The notes under the pieces were generated by a model, which ran no database searches, was not told the origin of the DNA, and saw nothing but the letters and a program-made list of their open reading frames with translations. From CBDCKN01 sp965219035 (GTDB lineage: Bacteria; Gemmatimonadota; Gemmatimonadetes; Longimicrobiales; Gaopeijiaceae), in assembly GCA_965219035.1 (NCBI GenBank), contig CBDCMR010000004.1, forward strand, positions 1,426,001 through 1,490,000: a DNA stretch of 64,000 bases, read 5' to 3'. Shown piece after piece: positions 49,933 through 59,371 of the stretch (positions are counted from its first letter, which is position 1; every line of letters begins with the position of its first letter). A program made the translations under genes and the position numbers.

Positions 49933-51314
49933 GACCGGGCGTGGTCGGAAAGGAGGCGAAGCACCTCGGAGTCCTGCCACTCGAGCACGGTCCGCAGGTC
50001 GATCCACAGTGCTCCGTCCACGACACGCCCAATGAGCGGCGGTGACGCGGACCGCAATGCCCCCGCCAGCCCGTCGGCCCCTTGTTCGCCCGGCTGGACC
50101 CGAATTCCATTGCTCGCCAGCTCGACGCCCGGAAACGTTCCGCCACCGACCACGGAGGACGCCTCCACCACCTCGGCCTCGACCCCTTCGGCGGACAGCC
50201 CCTCGACGAGCGCCCTCGCCCGTTCTCGTAGCGTCTCCGGGTCGGCCGAGAGCATCGCCAGCGCGGGGATCTCGCGGATCGCCCGGTCCGGATCCCGGTA
50301 GAGGCAAAGGGTGGCCTCGAGGGCCATGAGGGTGGTCTTGCCGACCCGGAGGGCCCTGCAGAGCGGATTTCGCCGCATCCGGTCGATCCAGTCGCTCCTT
50401 CCGAGTAGGATCCCCGCCTGGGGACCACCCAGGAGCTTGTCCCCCGAGAAAGCGACCAGGTCCACGCCGGCAGTCAGGCTCTCGGTGGGGCGGGGCTCGG
50501 GCGCCAAACCCAGGAGCCCGGCGTCGACCAGAAGGCCCGAGCCCAGGTCATGGACCACCCCGATCCCCGTCTCTTTCCCGAGCTCCGCAAGCTCCTGAAG
50601 CGTGGCCTCTTCGGTGAATCCCGTGATCCGGAAGTTGGAGCGGTGCACCTTCAGGATCAGGGCCGTATCGCTCTCGACCAGGGCCTCGCGGTAGTCCTGT
50701 AGGCGCGTACGGTTGGTGCTTCCAACCTCTCGCAGGAAGGCGCCCGAGCTCTCCATGATCTCGGGAATGCGGAAGCCTCCGCCGATCTCTACGAGCTCGC
50801 CCCTGGACACCAGGACACGCCGCCCGGCGGCCATGGTGCTGAGCGCCAGGACGAGGGCCGCAGCCCCGTTGTTCACGACCAGGGCGCCTTCCGCCCCGGT
50901 CAGCTCCTGAAGTAGCGCCGCACAGTGGTCGTAGCGGGATCCTCTCCGACCGGCATCCAGGTCATACTCCAGGTTGGAGTATCCCCATGCCCCTTGCATG
51001 GCCTCGAGGGCCGCCCGGGCCAGGGCCGCCCGTCCCAAGTTGGTGTGGAGGACGACCCCCGTCCCGTTGATCACGGGCCGAAGGGAGGGTGTCGTGGCCG
51101 TCTCCAGGCGCTGTGTCACGGCCTCGGCATAGAGACCGGGATCCTCCAGATCCCCCGGATCCGCGCCGGCTCCGATGTCCCGCCGGACTCGGTCGACCTC
51201 CTCGCGGAGGTGGCTCAGGACAAGCCCTCGCGGATGACCGTCCAGGATCTTCTCGAATGCGGGAGACTCCAGGATCTGCTCCACCGAGGGAATGCGACGT
51301 CGGGTGTCGGTCAC
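49929..51314 (-). CDS. selA: L-seryl-tRNA(Sec) selenium transferase
   Basis: SelA converts Ser-tRNA(Sec) to Sec-tRNA(Sec) with selenophosphate, using PLP. The PLP lysine is in AFSGDKLLGGPQAGILLG (about residue 300). Other landmarks are RPVINGTGVVLHTNLGRA, ALVVNNGAAALVLAL, VHRSNFRITGF and HDLGSG. A GTG at 51314 preceded by GGAGGTGAC fixes the start, giving 461 residues, the family norm. It implies selenocysteine use, but selB, selC and selD are not in the window. Confidence 0.93.
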   Translation of the reverse strand: MTDTRRRIPSVEQILESPAFEKILDGHPRGLVLSHLREEVDRVRRDIGAGADPGDLEDPGLYAEAVTQRLETATTPSLRPVINGTGVVLHTNLGRAALARAALEAMQGAWGYSNLEYDLDAGRRGSRYDHCAALLQELTGAEGALVVNNGAAALVLALSTMAAGRRVLVSRGELVEIGGGFRIPEIMESSGAFLREVGSTNRTRLQDYREALVESDTALILKVHRSNFRITGFTEEATLQELAELGKETGIGVVHDLGSGLLVDAGLLGLAPEPRPTESLTAGVDLVAFSGDKLLGGPQAGILLGRSDWIDRMRRNPLCRALRVGKTTLMALEATLCLYRDPDRAIREIPALAMLSADPETLRERARALVEGLSAEGVEAEVVEASSVVGGGTFPGVELASNGIRVQPGEQGADGLAGALRSASPPLIGRVVDGALWIDLRTVLEWQDSEVLRLLSDHARS

Positions 51315-51315
51315 G

Positions 51316-52920
51316 TCACCTCCATGGGGGAAGCTCCCGCTTGGACCAACGGTGCCGGCGGGTGGAGAGCGGCGTGCCGCCCGCCCGAACACCACGCTCG
51401 AGAATCGCTCCGGCCTGGATGTCGCGCCGGAGCGTCGCGCCGGCTGGACCTACCCCCGTGGTATCCCGCGTGATGGTGTCACGGGGAATCGCATCGGGTG
51501 GAATTGTATCCGGTCGCATCGTATCCGGTGGAATGGTATCCGGTCGAATCATATCCGGTCGCATCGTGTCCGGTCGAATCGTATCCTGGGATATCGTGTC
51601 GAGCGCGGCCGCAGCGGAGTCGGCAGCCAGGATGGAGTCCGCGATCGCCACCGAGTCCACGGGAGGTGCCGCGCGGAGAATCTCGGCGGTTCCACCCCCG
51701 CCGGCGACTCCGTTGATGTTGGTGACCCCGGATACGGACACCTCGTATGTCTCCTCGACGATCAGCGTGTCGCTCAGGAGGAGGTAGATCGTCCGCTTGG
51801 GAAGGTCCCTCGTTTCGTCTTCCGGTCGGTCGACCGGCGGAGCGGATCGCGGCCCGGGCCGGGCCTCGTCGACCTCGGTGGCAGCTACGGAGTCACCGGC
51901 CGCGCGGAGGGAGTCGGCCACTCGGATAGACTCGAGGATCCGAAGGGAGTCCGCCACCCGCAGGGAGTCCTCAAGCGCCTTGGTACGGATCAGATACTCC
52001 CGCTCCTGCATGATCTCCCGTACTCCGACTCCGGCGGGGAGCGAATCCAGCTGGAGCGTGGCCAAGACACCGGTGAAGGGTGTGTCGGGGTCGAGGTAGT
52101 CGTCGAACTCCACTGTCACCGTCACCGAGTCGACCACCTCCGCGTCGCTGACGATGGCGGCCGTGGTGTCAGGGCGCAGGAGGGTGATATCGGTGAAGAC
52201 TGTGTCCGCTCCGTTTATGACCTGAAACGCATCCCCCACCGGCTCGAAGAAATCGGCCTCCCTGTTTCTGTTCACATCTTCGAAAGCCGTCAGGACGTAA
52301 CGGCCCACCGGCGGTAGATACCTGAACGCGAATACGCCACTGGTGTCCGAGATGGCCACGTGCGTCGGCCCCTGGGCCTCCCCTATGCCACCCACGACGA
52401 GAGGTTGAAATCGCGCCGCGACACGGACTCCTTCCATCGGCTCGCTTGTGAGCCGATCGAACACCATGCCGGCCAAGGCGTTGGGCACGATCTCGGCCCC
52501 CGTGGAGAATATGAACTCGAAGGGCTGAGGCATGGCGTTCCGGAAGAGGTCCTGTACGGTGGGCAGCACGGTGACCCGATACACGAGGTCGGTTAGGAAC
52601 CCGCCCTCCATCCTGACTTCCAGGCCGTCTTTCCTGTGGCGAACCTCGATCTCTCCTGACTCGGGGGAGACCTGAACCGCTTGATCCAGGGAGCCGGACG
52701 CACCTCGCTCGCTGATCCGCTCGTTGAAGGTGATTCGGATCGGCCCGTCGAAGGCCTCGATCAGGGCGAACGTGTCCGGGACGGTAGCGACGACCTGCGG
52801 ACCCGACAGATCCGGGGGACCTCCTGGCGGCCCCCGGGGGCTCGCGCACGATCCAACGGCGAGGAGAGCGAAGATCCCCAACGCATAGTCGATCCGCAGC
52901 GCACTCCCCGATCCACTCAT
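51316..52920 (-). CDS. Lipoprotein with SbsA-type Ig-like domain and RPDT repeats
   Basis: The 534-residue protein has a lipobox (LLAVGSCAS, Cys about residue 22) and a Big_5 (SbsA Ig-like) domain: VVATVPDTFALIEAFDGPIR and ITFNERISERG, then VYRVTVLPTVQDLFRN. A carboxypeptidase-regulatory-like segment follows (GMVFDRLTSEPMEGVRV, SDTSGVFAFRYLPPVGRYVL). The C-terminus has a Ser/Ala-rich helix and then a five-residue repeat of the type RPDTI/RPDTM, ending in a basic tail. It is probably anchored to the outer membrane as a structural or binding protein. One base separates it from selA. Confidence 0.8.
   Translation of the reverse strand: MSGSGSALRIDYALGIFALLAVGSCASPRGPPGGPPDLSGPQVVATVPDTFALIEAFDGPIRITFNERISERGASGSLDQAVQVSPESGEIEVRHRKDGLEVRMEGGFLTDLVYRVTVLPTVQDLFRNAMPQPFEFIFSTGAEIVPNALAGMVFDRLTSEPMEGVRVAARFQPLVVGGIGEAQGPTHVAISDTSGVFAFRYLPPVGRYVLTAFEDVNRNREADFFEPVGDAFQVINGADTVFTDITLLRPDTTAAIVSDAEVVDSVTVTVEFDDYLDPDTPFTGVLATLQLDSLPAGVGVREIMQEREYLIRTKALEDSLRVADSLRILESIRVADSLRAAGDSVAATEVDEARPGPRSAPPVDRPEDETRDLPKRTIYLLLSDTLIVEETYEVSVSGVTNINGVAGGGGTAEILRAAPPVDSVAIADSILAADSAAAALDTISQDTIRPDTMRPDMIRPDTIPPDTMRPDTIPPDAIPRDTITRDTTGVGPAGATLRRDIQAGAILERGVRAGGTPLSTRRHRWSKRELPPWR
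51481..51600. repeat. Tandem 15-bp repeat, eight units
   Basis: Eight imperfect units of the form CGGTCGAATCGTATC lie in the lipoprotein gene and keep frame, encoding the five-residue R-P-D-T-I/M repeats. Copy number may vary between strains by slippage without a frameshift. Confidence 0.9.
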
Positions 52921-52942
52921 GGTCCGGATGCCCGGCTGTCGA

Positions 52943-55699
52943 TCAGCCTTCAATGAGCGTTGCGAGCTTGCTCGTGAGCTTGTCCATCTGCTCCTCGAAG
53001 CTCCGTGCTTTTTCCCGCTCACGCTCCACCACTTCCGCCGGCGCCTGTCGCACGAAGCGCTCGTTCCCAAGCTTCTTCCGCGCCTTATCCATCTGTCCAG
53101 TCAAGCGCTGGATCTCTCCCTGAAGCCGCTCACGCTCGCGGGCGATGTCGATGACCCCCTCGAGTGGAAGGTACAACTCGGCCCCGTTATTCAGAACGGC
53201 GTGGGCACCCACACCGTCCGCCGAGCTGTCCACTTCGCAAACATCTACTCGAGCGAGTCGCCGCAGGGCTGTCCCCTGTTCCTCCACCATGGCGCGGAAC
53301 CCGTCCGGGAGACCGGTTAACTTCACCGTGACGCCCGTACCCTCCGCGACTCCGTACTCCTTCCGGAGACTCCGCACCTGGGTGATGAGCTCCTGGAGCT
53401 CCGCCAGGCACACCTCGGCCTCGGTATCGAGGCGCGATTCGTCCGCTTCGGGCCATGCCGCGATCATGAGCGCCTCGGGGCGTTCGGCCCCTTCGGGAAA
53501 CGGGAGTCGATCCCAGAGCGCCGATGTCACGAACGGCGTGAGTGGGTGAAGAAGGCGACAGATACCGTCCAGGACCACGACGAGCGTCGCCCGCGCCGCG
53601 TGCAGGCTGTCATCACCCGACTCACCTTGCATACGAGGCTTGATGAGCTCCAGGTACCAGTCGGCGAAGTCGCCCCACACGAAGTGATAGAGGCGATCGG
53701 ACACCTCGTGGAGCCGGAAGCGCTCCAGATCCTCGGTGACGTCGGTCACGGCCCGCTGTAGGCGAGACAAGATCCAACGATCCTCGAGCCGCAAGGCGTC
53801 CTCCACCGCTCCCGTGGAAGGCACCGGCTCGTCTCCCAGGCTCATGAGGGCGAAGCGCCCCGCGTTCCAGACCTTGTTGGCGAAGTTTCGTCCAGGAGAG
53901 AACGATGCCTCCAGGTCCTCGGGGTCCAGGTAGATATCGGTGCCGACGCCGGCCGAGGAGAGCAGCGTGAAGCGGAGCGCGTCCGCACCGAACAGCTCCA
54001 CCACCTCGATGGGATCGATGCCGTTGCCCAGGGACTTCGACATCTTCCTGCCCTGCTTGTCTCGCACGGTCCCGTGCAGATACACCCGGGTGAAGGGTGC
54101 CTCTCCCATGAACTCGTATCCGGCCATGATCATGCGGGCTACCCAGAAGAAGAGGATCTCCGGGGCGGTCGTCATGTCGTGGGTGGGATAGAACGCCTTC
54201 AGGTCCTCGGTCTCCTCGGGCCAACCGAACACAGAGAAGGGCCATAGCCACGACGAGAACCAGGTATCCAGCACGTCCGGATCCTGGTTCAGGTCGGTGC
54301 CGCCACAGGAGTCGCATCGGTCTGGATCCTGCCGGGCCACGATGGTCGCCTCACAGTCGCCGCAGTACCAGACCGGGATGCGGTGGCCCCACCAGAGCTG
54401 TCTGGAGATGCACCAGTCCCGGATGTTCTCCATCCAGTTCTCGTACACCTTCTTCCAGTGCACGGGAGTGAAGGCGATGGTGCCATCTCGTGAGGCCTGG
54501 AGGGCGGGCTCGGTCAACGGTTTCATGCGAACGAACCACTGTTCGCTCAGGCGTGGCTCCACCACGGTGTGGCAGCGATAGCAGTGTGGGATCGAGTGGG
54601 TGTACGGATCGTCGCCCCCGCCCAGCCCCAGCTCCTCGAAGGCCTCGAGAACCCGATTCCGGGCCTCGAAGCGATCCAGACCCTGAAACGCCTCTGGGGC
54701 GTTTTCGTTCATCCTGGCATCGGGCGTCATGACGTCGAGGAGCGGTACTCCCGAGCGCTGGGCCATCTCGCAGTCGTTGGGGTCGTGGGCCGGCGTGACC
54801 TTCACCATGCCCGAGCCGAACTCGGGATCCACGAGTTCGTCGGCGATGATCGGGATGGTACGTCCAGTGAGCGGGAGCTCGACATCCGCCCCAACCAGCG
54901 CCGAATAGCGCGGATCCTCGGGACTGACGGCAACGGCGGTATCACCCAGCATGGTCTCCGGACGCGTCGTGGAGACCGTGAGGTACCAGCGCCCGTCCGG
55001 AAGCTGTCCGATGGCGTCCGCATCCGCCTCCCAGGCGGACTCGGCGGCGCCGGCGGCGCTTCCGGTGACGGGATAGCGGAGATGATAGAGCCTGCCCTCC
55101 ACCTCTTCACCTTCTGCCTCTTCGTTGGAGAGGGCCGTCAGACAGCGGGGACACCAGTTGATGATGTACTCGCCCCGGTAGATCAGGTCCTTCTCGTAGA
55201 GGCGTACGAACACCTCCCGGACCGCCTGACTGAGGCCGTCGTCAAGAGTGAATCGTGTGCGCTCCCAGTCACAGCTCGAGCCGATGACCTTGAGCTGCTC
55301 GAGAATCGTTCCCCCGGTCCGGTTCACGTAGCTCCACACCTGCTCGGCGAAGGCTTCGCGGCCCAGATCGTGCCTGGACGTGCCTTCGGCGGCGAGCCGC
55401 CGCTCCACCACGTTCTGTGTGGCGATACCCGCGTGGTCCGTTCCGGGAACCCAGAGTGAGACCCGCCCCTGCATCCGCCTCCAGCGGATGAGGACGTCCT
55501 GGATGGTGTTGTTGAGCCCATGCCCCATGTGAAGGACCGCCGTCACATTGGGGGGTGGAATCACGATGACGAAGGGGGCCCGTCCCTCGGCCACGACGGC
55601 TTCGGGCTTGGCGTGGAAGTACCCGCGCCCGCTCCACTGCTCGTACAGCGGGCCCTCGATGGTCTTCGGATCTAGGCGCGGTGGCAATGCGTCGGCCAC
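52943..55699 (-). CDS. valS: Valyl-tRNA synthetase
   Basis: The 918-residue class I enzyme has PPPNVTAVLHMGHGLNNT (HIGH motif, about residue 50), GTDHAGIATQ, the editing domain with TTRPETMLGDTAVAV, RQLWWGHRIPVWYC, KMSKS in GRKMSKSLGNGIDP, and a C-terminal coiled coil (RERERLQGEIQRLTGQMDKARKKL, in two pieces). A GTG at 55699 with AGGAG upstream is the best start; the longer frame to 55771 adds unconserved residues. It ends 22 bases before the lipoprotein gene. Confidence 0.95.
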   Translation of the reverse strand: MADALPPRLDPKTIEGPLYEQWSGRGYFHAKPEAVVAEGRAPFVIVIPPPNVTAVLHMGHGLNNTIQDVLIRWRRMQGRVSLWVPGTDHAGIATQNVVERRLAAEGTSRHDLGREAFAEQVWSYVNRTGGTILEQLKVIGSSCDWERTRFTLDDGLSQAVREVFVRLYEKDLIYRGEYIINWCPRCLTALSNEEAEGEEVEGRLYHLRYPVTGSAAGAAESAWEADADAIGQLPDGRWYLTVSTTRPETMLGDTAVAVSPEDPRYSALVGADVELPLTGRTIPIIADELVDPEFGSGMVKVTPAHDPNDCEMAQRSGVPLLDVMTPDARMNENAPEAFQGLDRFEARNRVLEAFEELGLGGGDDPYTHSIPHCYRCHTVVEPRLSEQWFVRMKPLTEPALQASRDGTIAFTPVHWKKVYENWMENIRDWCISRQLWWGHRIPVWYCGDCEATIVARQDPDRCDSCGGTDLNQDPDVLDTWFSSWLWPFSVFGWPEETEDLKAFYPTHDMTTAPEILFFWVARMIMAGYEFMGEAPFTRVYLHGTVRDKQGRKMSKSLGNGIDPIEVVELFGADALRFTLLSSAGVGTDIYLDPEDLEASFSPGRNFANKVWNAGRFALMSLGDEPVPSTGAVEDALRLEDRWILSRLQRAVTDVTEDLERFRLHEVSDRLYHFVWGDFADWYLELIKPRMQGESGDDSLHAARATLVVVLDGICRLLHPLTPFVTSALWDRLPFPEGAERPEALMIAAWPEADESRLDTEAEVCLAELQELITQVRSLRKEYGVAEGTGVTVKLTGLPDGFRAMVEEQGTALRRLARVDVCEVDSSADGVGAHAVLNNGAELYLPLEGVIDIARERERLQGEIQRLTGQMDKARKKLGNERFVRQAPAEVVEREREKARSFEEQMDKLTSKLATLIEG

Positions 55700-55846
55700 G
55701 GTCGCTCCTGTCAGGAAGTCTGGAACTAGCTTAGGGTTCGTCCCGGCCCAAGCCAAGACCGCGGGGGGCATCGGGGGCCGGACAATACGCCGGTGAGAGT
55801 CAGGGTGTTCCCGGAGTGCGCGAAGGGCGCGCTCGACCGCCGAGGA

Positions 55847-57172
55847 TCAGCTCGCGCTGGAGCGACCGATGGCCTTGCGGCGACGGCCCAGGGTGCGTTG
55901 CAGCCAACCCTTCAAGGTCTTCTCCGGGCTCCAGATATCCTTGAAGACGTGACCCGGAAGCTGGACGAAATAGTCCACCACGTTGGGGCCGAACTGCGTG
56001 CCCGCCGACCTCGCGATCTCGTCGACGGCGTCCCGGTGGGAGCGCGCAGCTCTGTACACTCTCCCCGACGTCATGGCGTCGTAGGTGTCACAGACGCACA
56101 GGATCTGGGCGACCATGGGAATACGGTCGCCGGAGAGACCCTCCGGATATCCCCGGCCGTCCCATCGCTCGTGATGGTATCGACATCCCGGCGACAGGTG
56201 TTTGAGGCCGGGAATGCCTCCCAGGATCTCGGCACCGGCCGCCGCGTGGGCCTGAATGCTCAGACGCTCTTCGTCGTCGAGTGGGCCGTCTTTCGTAAGG
56301 ACCCGGAGAGGCACGCTCACCTTGCCGAGATCGTGAAGGTATCCGGCCTCCCACGTCGTCTCACGCATCTGGGGGTTCAGGCCCATGCGCTCCGCCAGGG
56401 CCGTGGCCAGGCTCGCCACCCGTCGCGAATGCCCCGCCGTATAGGGGTCCTTGGCGTCGATGAGGGTCGCGACGATGTCCAGGAACTCGTGAGTCGACAG
56501 CGGCGAGATTTCCTCGGGAATCAGCTCGGACGCGGCATCGAGACAGGCCCGGTGGAATACGGAGTCGTGGAAATCCGGCAACCGGTTGCTACGCGCCAAG
56601 GCGAGGTACGCCTCGGCCACCTTGGGCCCGAACTCCTTCCGCGATCCCTCGTCGACCACAGCCATGATCTCCGGTGGAGACAGGGGGCCACGCTGAGGAC
56701 GGCCGGCGCCGAGGGCCACAACCGTGTCGGCCAGGCGCAGGATCTGTGCTCCGACGGAAATCTCGTCACGCTTGAGGCCGTCGGGATATCCGGTACCGTC
56801 CCACCACTCGTGATGATGCCGCACCAGTGGCGCCAGCGAGCCGAGGTGCGCGATCTGCTTGATGGTGCGCTCGCTACGCTCCGGATGCTCCAATACCCGG
56901 GCTCGTGCGTCGGGGGGCAGAACTAGAACGGGATTCTCCCAGGCTTCCTCCACGAGGCCGATCATGCCCACATCCGAGAGGATAGCCGCGAACAGGATCT
57001 CCGACCGCTCGCAGCCCGGCACTCCCAGTCGATCGGCAAGGCGTGTGGCGAGCATTGCGACCTGGGGCCCATGGCCGACTAGGTAGCCCTTGGCCATCCC
57101 CATGACCTGGACGAGGGCCTCCAAAAGACCCACGTAGATGCCACGACCCGGATCTGAGCGCAGTTCGTGCAC
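55847..57172 (-). CDS. Tandem HD-GYP protein, first domain degenerate
   Basis: The 441-residue protein has two HD-GYP units. The second (about residues 230-420) is complete: AGHSRRVASLA, YLHDLGKVSVP, HAAAGAEIL, YHHERWDGRGYPEGL and DTYDAMTSGR, as in c-di-GMP phosphodiesterases. The first (about 35-190) keeps VGHGPQVAMLA and HHHEWWDGTGYPDGL but has SDVG where HDxGK is expected, so it is probably not catalytic and may regulate or dimerise. It is cytoplasmic, with no receiver domain, and likely lowers c-di-GMP. Confidence 0.87.
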   Translation of the reverse strand: MHELRSDPGRGIYVGLLEALVQVMGMAKGYLVGHGPQVAMLATRLADRLGVPGCERSEILFAAILSDVGMIGLVEEAWENPVLVLPPDARARVLEHPERSERTIKQIAHLGSLAPLVRHHHEWWDGTGYPDGLKRDEISVGAQILRLADTVVALGAGRPQRGPLSPPEIMAVVDEGSRKEFGPKVAEAYLALARSNRLPDFHDSVFHRACLDAASELIPEEISPLSTHEFLDIVATLIDAKDPYTAGHSRRVASLATALAERMGLNPQMRETTWEAGYLHDLGKVSVPLRVLTKDGPLDDEERLSIQAHAAAGAEILGGIPGLKHLSPGCRYHHERWDGRGYPEGLSGDRIPMVAQILCVCDTYDAMTSGRVYRAARSHRDAVDEIARSAGTQFGPNVVDYFVQLPGHVFKDIWSPEKTLKGWLQRTLGRRRKAIGRSSAS

Positions 57173-57292
57173 GACGGTCCGTCACTGGAGTGAAGCCCCA
57201 GGCCGAAGTCGCGAAAGGAAGAGCCAAGGGAACATTTCAATATTGCGGCTAATCCTGGGGAGGAAAAGAGTGATTTCCTGCGAGGGGGGCAC

Positions 57293-58135
57293 CTAGCGGG
57301 GGGGTCTGACTCCAGAGCTGCGGGTCGTATCGGGCCTCTGCTCGGCATCTCGGCGTTGCCTATCCTTCCGCTCGCGGATGGCTCTGGTCCGCTCCTCCCA
57401 GCTGGCCCGGGCGGCCTGGGAGCTGAGGCTGTGGAGGATGTCCGCATCCTCCCACGCCCGCCTTGCGGCCCGCTCGCGCTGCCACGTCGTGCCTCCGAAC
57501 CTGAACGGCAGGGGTAGCGTCAGGCTTCCGAGATGGAGCTTTCCAGGAGACACACCCCAACGGTTGCCTTGGTCATCCGTCGTCGTCCAGTCGGTCAAGG
57601 CCGTCTCGGCTGCGATGACGGCGGCCACCGAGTCGTTCCACGCTTCGAGGCGGCCGGCCAGCTCCAACTGAAGCCTCTCGGCCTCCGTGAGCTCGAAGAT
57701 CTCCGGAAGAGCGGCACGCCAGAGCCGGGCATCGGAGCTCCACACTCTCAGCGCATCTGCGGCCCGTATCACGCCCCTGGTGTCCTCCTCCTCGTCCGGG
57801 CCCTCTCGGGCCGGACCGACGGCCGGCTCCGGTCCCTTCACCTCCGGCTCGGGCTCTGGCTCTTCTCGAAGAACTTCGGCAGGAGCCGCGGACGACGAGA
57901 TCTCCACGACCTGAACCACGCGCATGCCGGAAAACGGCCTGGAGACGGATTCCACGCCCAGGCGGTTCTCCCTCGGACCCCACTCGTTGAGGCCGACGGA
58001 GTACAGGATGATGAGGATGAGGTGGAGGCTAGCCGACAGGCCGAACCCGAGCACCATCACACGGCGGTGAGAGGGGCGAGGGTTGTCGGTCAACCCATGT
58101 CCCGAATGGCGGTCGAAAGGCTTCGGCGCTGTCAT
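57293..58135 (-). CDS. Membrane-anchored protein, TonB-like architecture, unknown
   Basis: The 280-residue protein has a short basic cytoplasmic tail, one membrane helix (VLGFGLSASLHLILIILYSV, about residues 28-47), a Pro/Glu-rich linker (EPEPEPEVKGPEPAVG) and a helical, charged C-terminal region (ELTEAERLQLELAGRLEAW, ending in RERKDRQRRDAEQ). The layout recalls TonB or GltJ-type periplasm-spanning proteins, but no TonB C-terminal domain is seen. It lies between the HD-GYP gene and an aminotransferase on the same strand. Confidence 0.65.
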   Translation of the reverse strand: MTAPKPFDRHSGHGLTDNPRPSHRRVMVLGFGLSASLHLILIILYSVGLNEWGPRENRLGVESVSRPFSGMRVVQVVEISSSAAPAEVLREEPEPEPEVKGPEPAVGPAREGPDEEEDTRGVIRAADALRVWSSDARLWRAALPEIFELTEAERLQLELAGRLEAWNDSVAAVIAAETALTDWTTTDDQGNRWGVSPGKLHLGSLTLPLPFRFGGTTWQRERAARRAWEDADILHSLSSQAARASWEERTRAIRERKDRQRRDAEQRPDTTRSSGVRPPR

Positions 58136-58201
58136 GGGCTCTTGTACGCCCCCTTGAAATGGCGGTTCCTCCAGGAGCGCCTCGTCGCCATGGGCCCTCT
58201 C

Positions 58202-59371
58202 TCAGCCTCGGATGAGCTTCCCCAATCTCCCCGCCGCCTCCCTGATGCGCTCTTCGTCGACAGTGAGCGCCACCCTGAAGAATCCCTCACCCCCCGCGCC
58301 GAGCGCCGCGCCGGGGAGGATCACAACGCCCTCCTCCTCCAGTGCGCGCTCCGCGAAAGCCAGTGAAGATCGGTCTCCGGGCACGGGGATCCACAGATAC
58401 ATGGTGGCTTTGGGCACCGTCACCGCGAAGCCGGCCTCCCGCAGGCTCTCTACCGCGACGTCGCGCCGACGCTCGAAACGAGCCACGTTGCCTGGCACCC
58501 ACTCGTCATAGGACTCGAGGGCCGCGGCTCCAGCAGCCTGCACGGCCTTGAACACACCGGTGTCGACGAACGTCTTCACCTTCGACAGGGTCTCGATCAG
58601 CTCGGCTCCGCCGGCCGCCCATCCCAGGCGCCACCCGGTCATGTTGTAGGTCTTCGAAAAGGAATGGAACTCCAGAGCCACTCCACCCGAATCCTCCAAC
58701 TCCAAGACGCTCGGAGGGCGATACCCGTTAAAGGCGATCTCGCTGTAGGCGTGATCGTAGACCAACACGGCGTCGTTCTCGCGGCAGAACTCCACGGCGT
58801 CCGTGAGATACTCCTGTGGCGCCGAGGCGGTCGTCGGATTGTTAGGATAGTTCAGGTAGAGCATTCGAATTCGCGACCGCACTTCCTCTGGAAAGTCGTC
58901 CAGAGGAATCAGGAAGTCGTTCTCGGGACGGAGGGGCACGAGGTGCGGCTCTCCCCCGGCGAGGATCGCTCCTCCCCGGTACGACTGGTAGCCCGGATCG
59001 GGGATTACCGCCACGTCCCCCGGGTCGAGGAAGGCCAGCGGCAGGTTGGCGATCCCCTCCTTGGAGCCCAGAAGAGGCAGCACTTCCTGATAGGGATCGA
59101 GACGAACACCGAAGCGCTTCTCCATCCACGAGGCCACCGACTCGCGCAACGCGGGCAGACCCAACTGGAAGGGGTAGCGAGACATCTCACGCTGCTCGGC
59201 CGCCTCGGCGAGTCGTGCGACCGCCGCCGGAGGCGGGTCGAGATCGGCGTCCCCGGCTCCCAGATCGATGATGTCGACTCCGGCAGCCGCCAAACGCCGA
59301 CGCTTTTCGGGGATGCCTGCCAGGGGATAGCCCGGGAGGCTGAGGAACGACCGGCTCCGCTTAGGCGCCAC
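58202..59371 (-). CDS. PLP-dependent aminotransferase, class I/II (LL-DAP aminotransferase-like)
   Basis: The 389-residue enzyme has LPGYPLAGIPEKRRRLAAAG and DIIDLGAGDADLDPPPAAV, SKEGIANLPLAFLDPGD, YLNYPNNPTTASAP and the PLP lysine in EFHSFSKTYNMTGWRLGWA (about residue 230). The opening and the NYPNNPT region resemble LL-diaminopimelate aminotransferase/AspC-like enzymes, but substrate is not certain. A GTG at 59371, with GGAGGAAG just upstream, sets the start, which overlaps the FAH-family gene by 11 bases. Confidence 0.88.
   Translation of the reverse strand: MAPKRSRSFLSLPGYPLAGIPEKRRRLAAAGVDIIDLGAGDADLDPPPAAVARLAEAAEQREMSRYPFQLGLPALRESVASWMEKRFGVRLDPYQEVLPLLGSKEGIANLPLAFLDPGDVAVIPDPGYQSYRGGAILAGGEPHLVPLRPENDFLIPLDDFPEEVRSRIRMLYLNYPNNPTTASAPQEYLTDAVEFCRENDAVLVYDHAYSEIAFNGYRPPSVLELEDSGGVALEFHSFSKTYNMTGWRLGWAAGGAELIETLSKVKTFVDTGVFKAVQAAGAAALESYDEWVPGNVARFERRRDVAVESLREAGFAVTVPKATMYLWIPVPGDRSSLAFAERALEEEGVVILPGAALGAGGEGFFRVALTVDEERIREAAGRLGKLIRG

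Noticed and set aside
51481..51600. CRISPR-like array
   Set aside because: The 15-bp units are contiguous with no spacers and lie in frame inside a coding gene.
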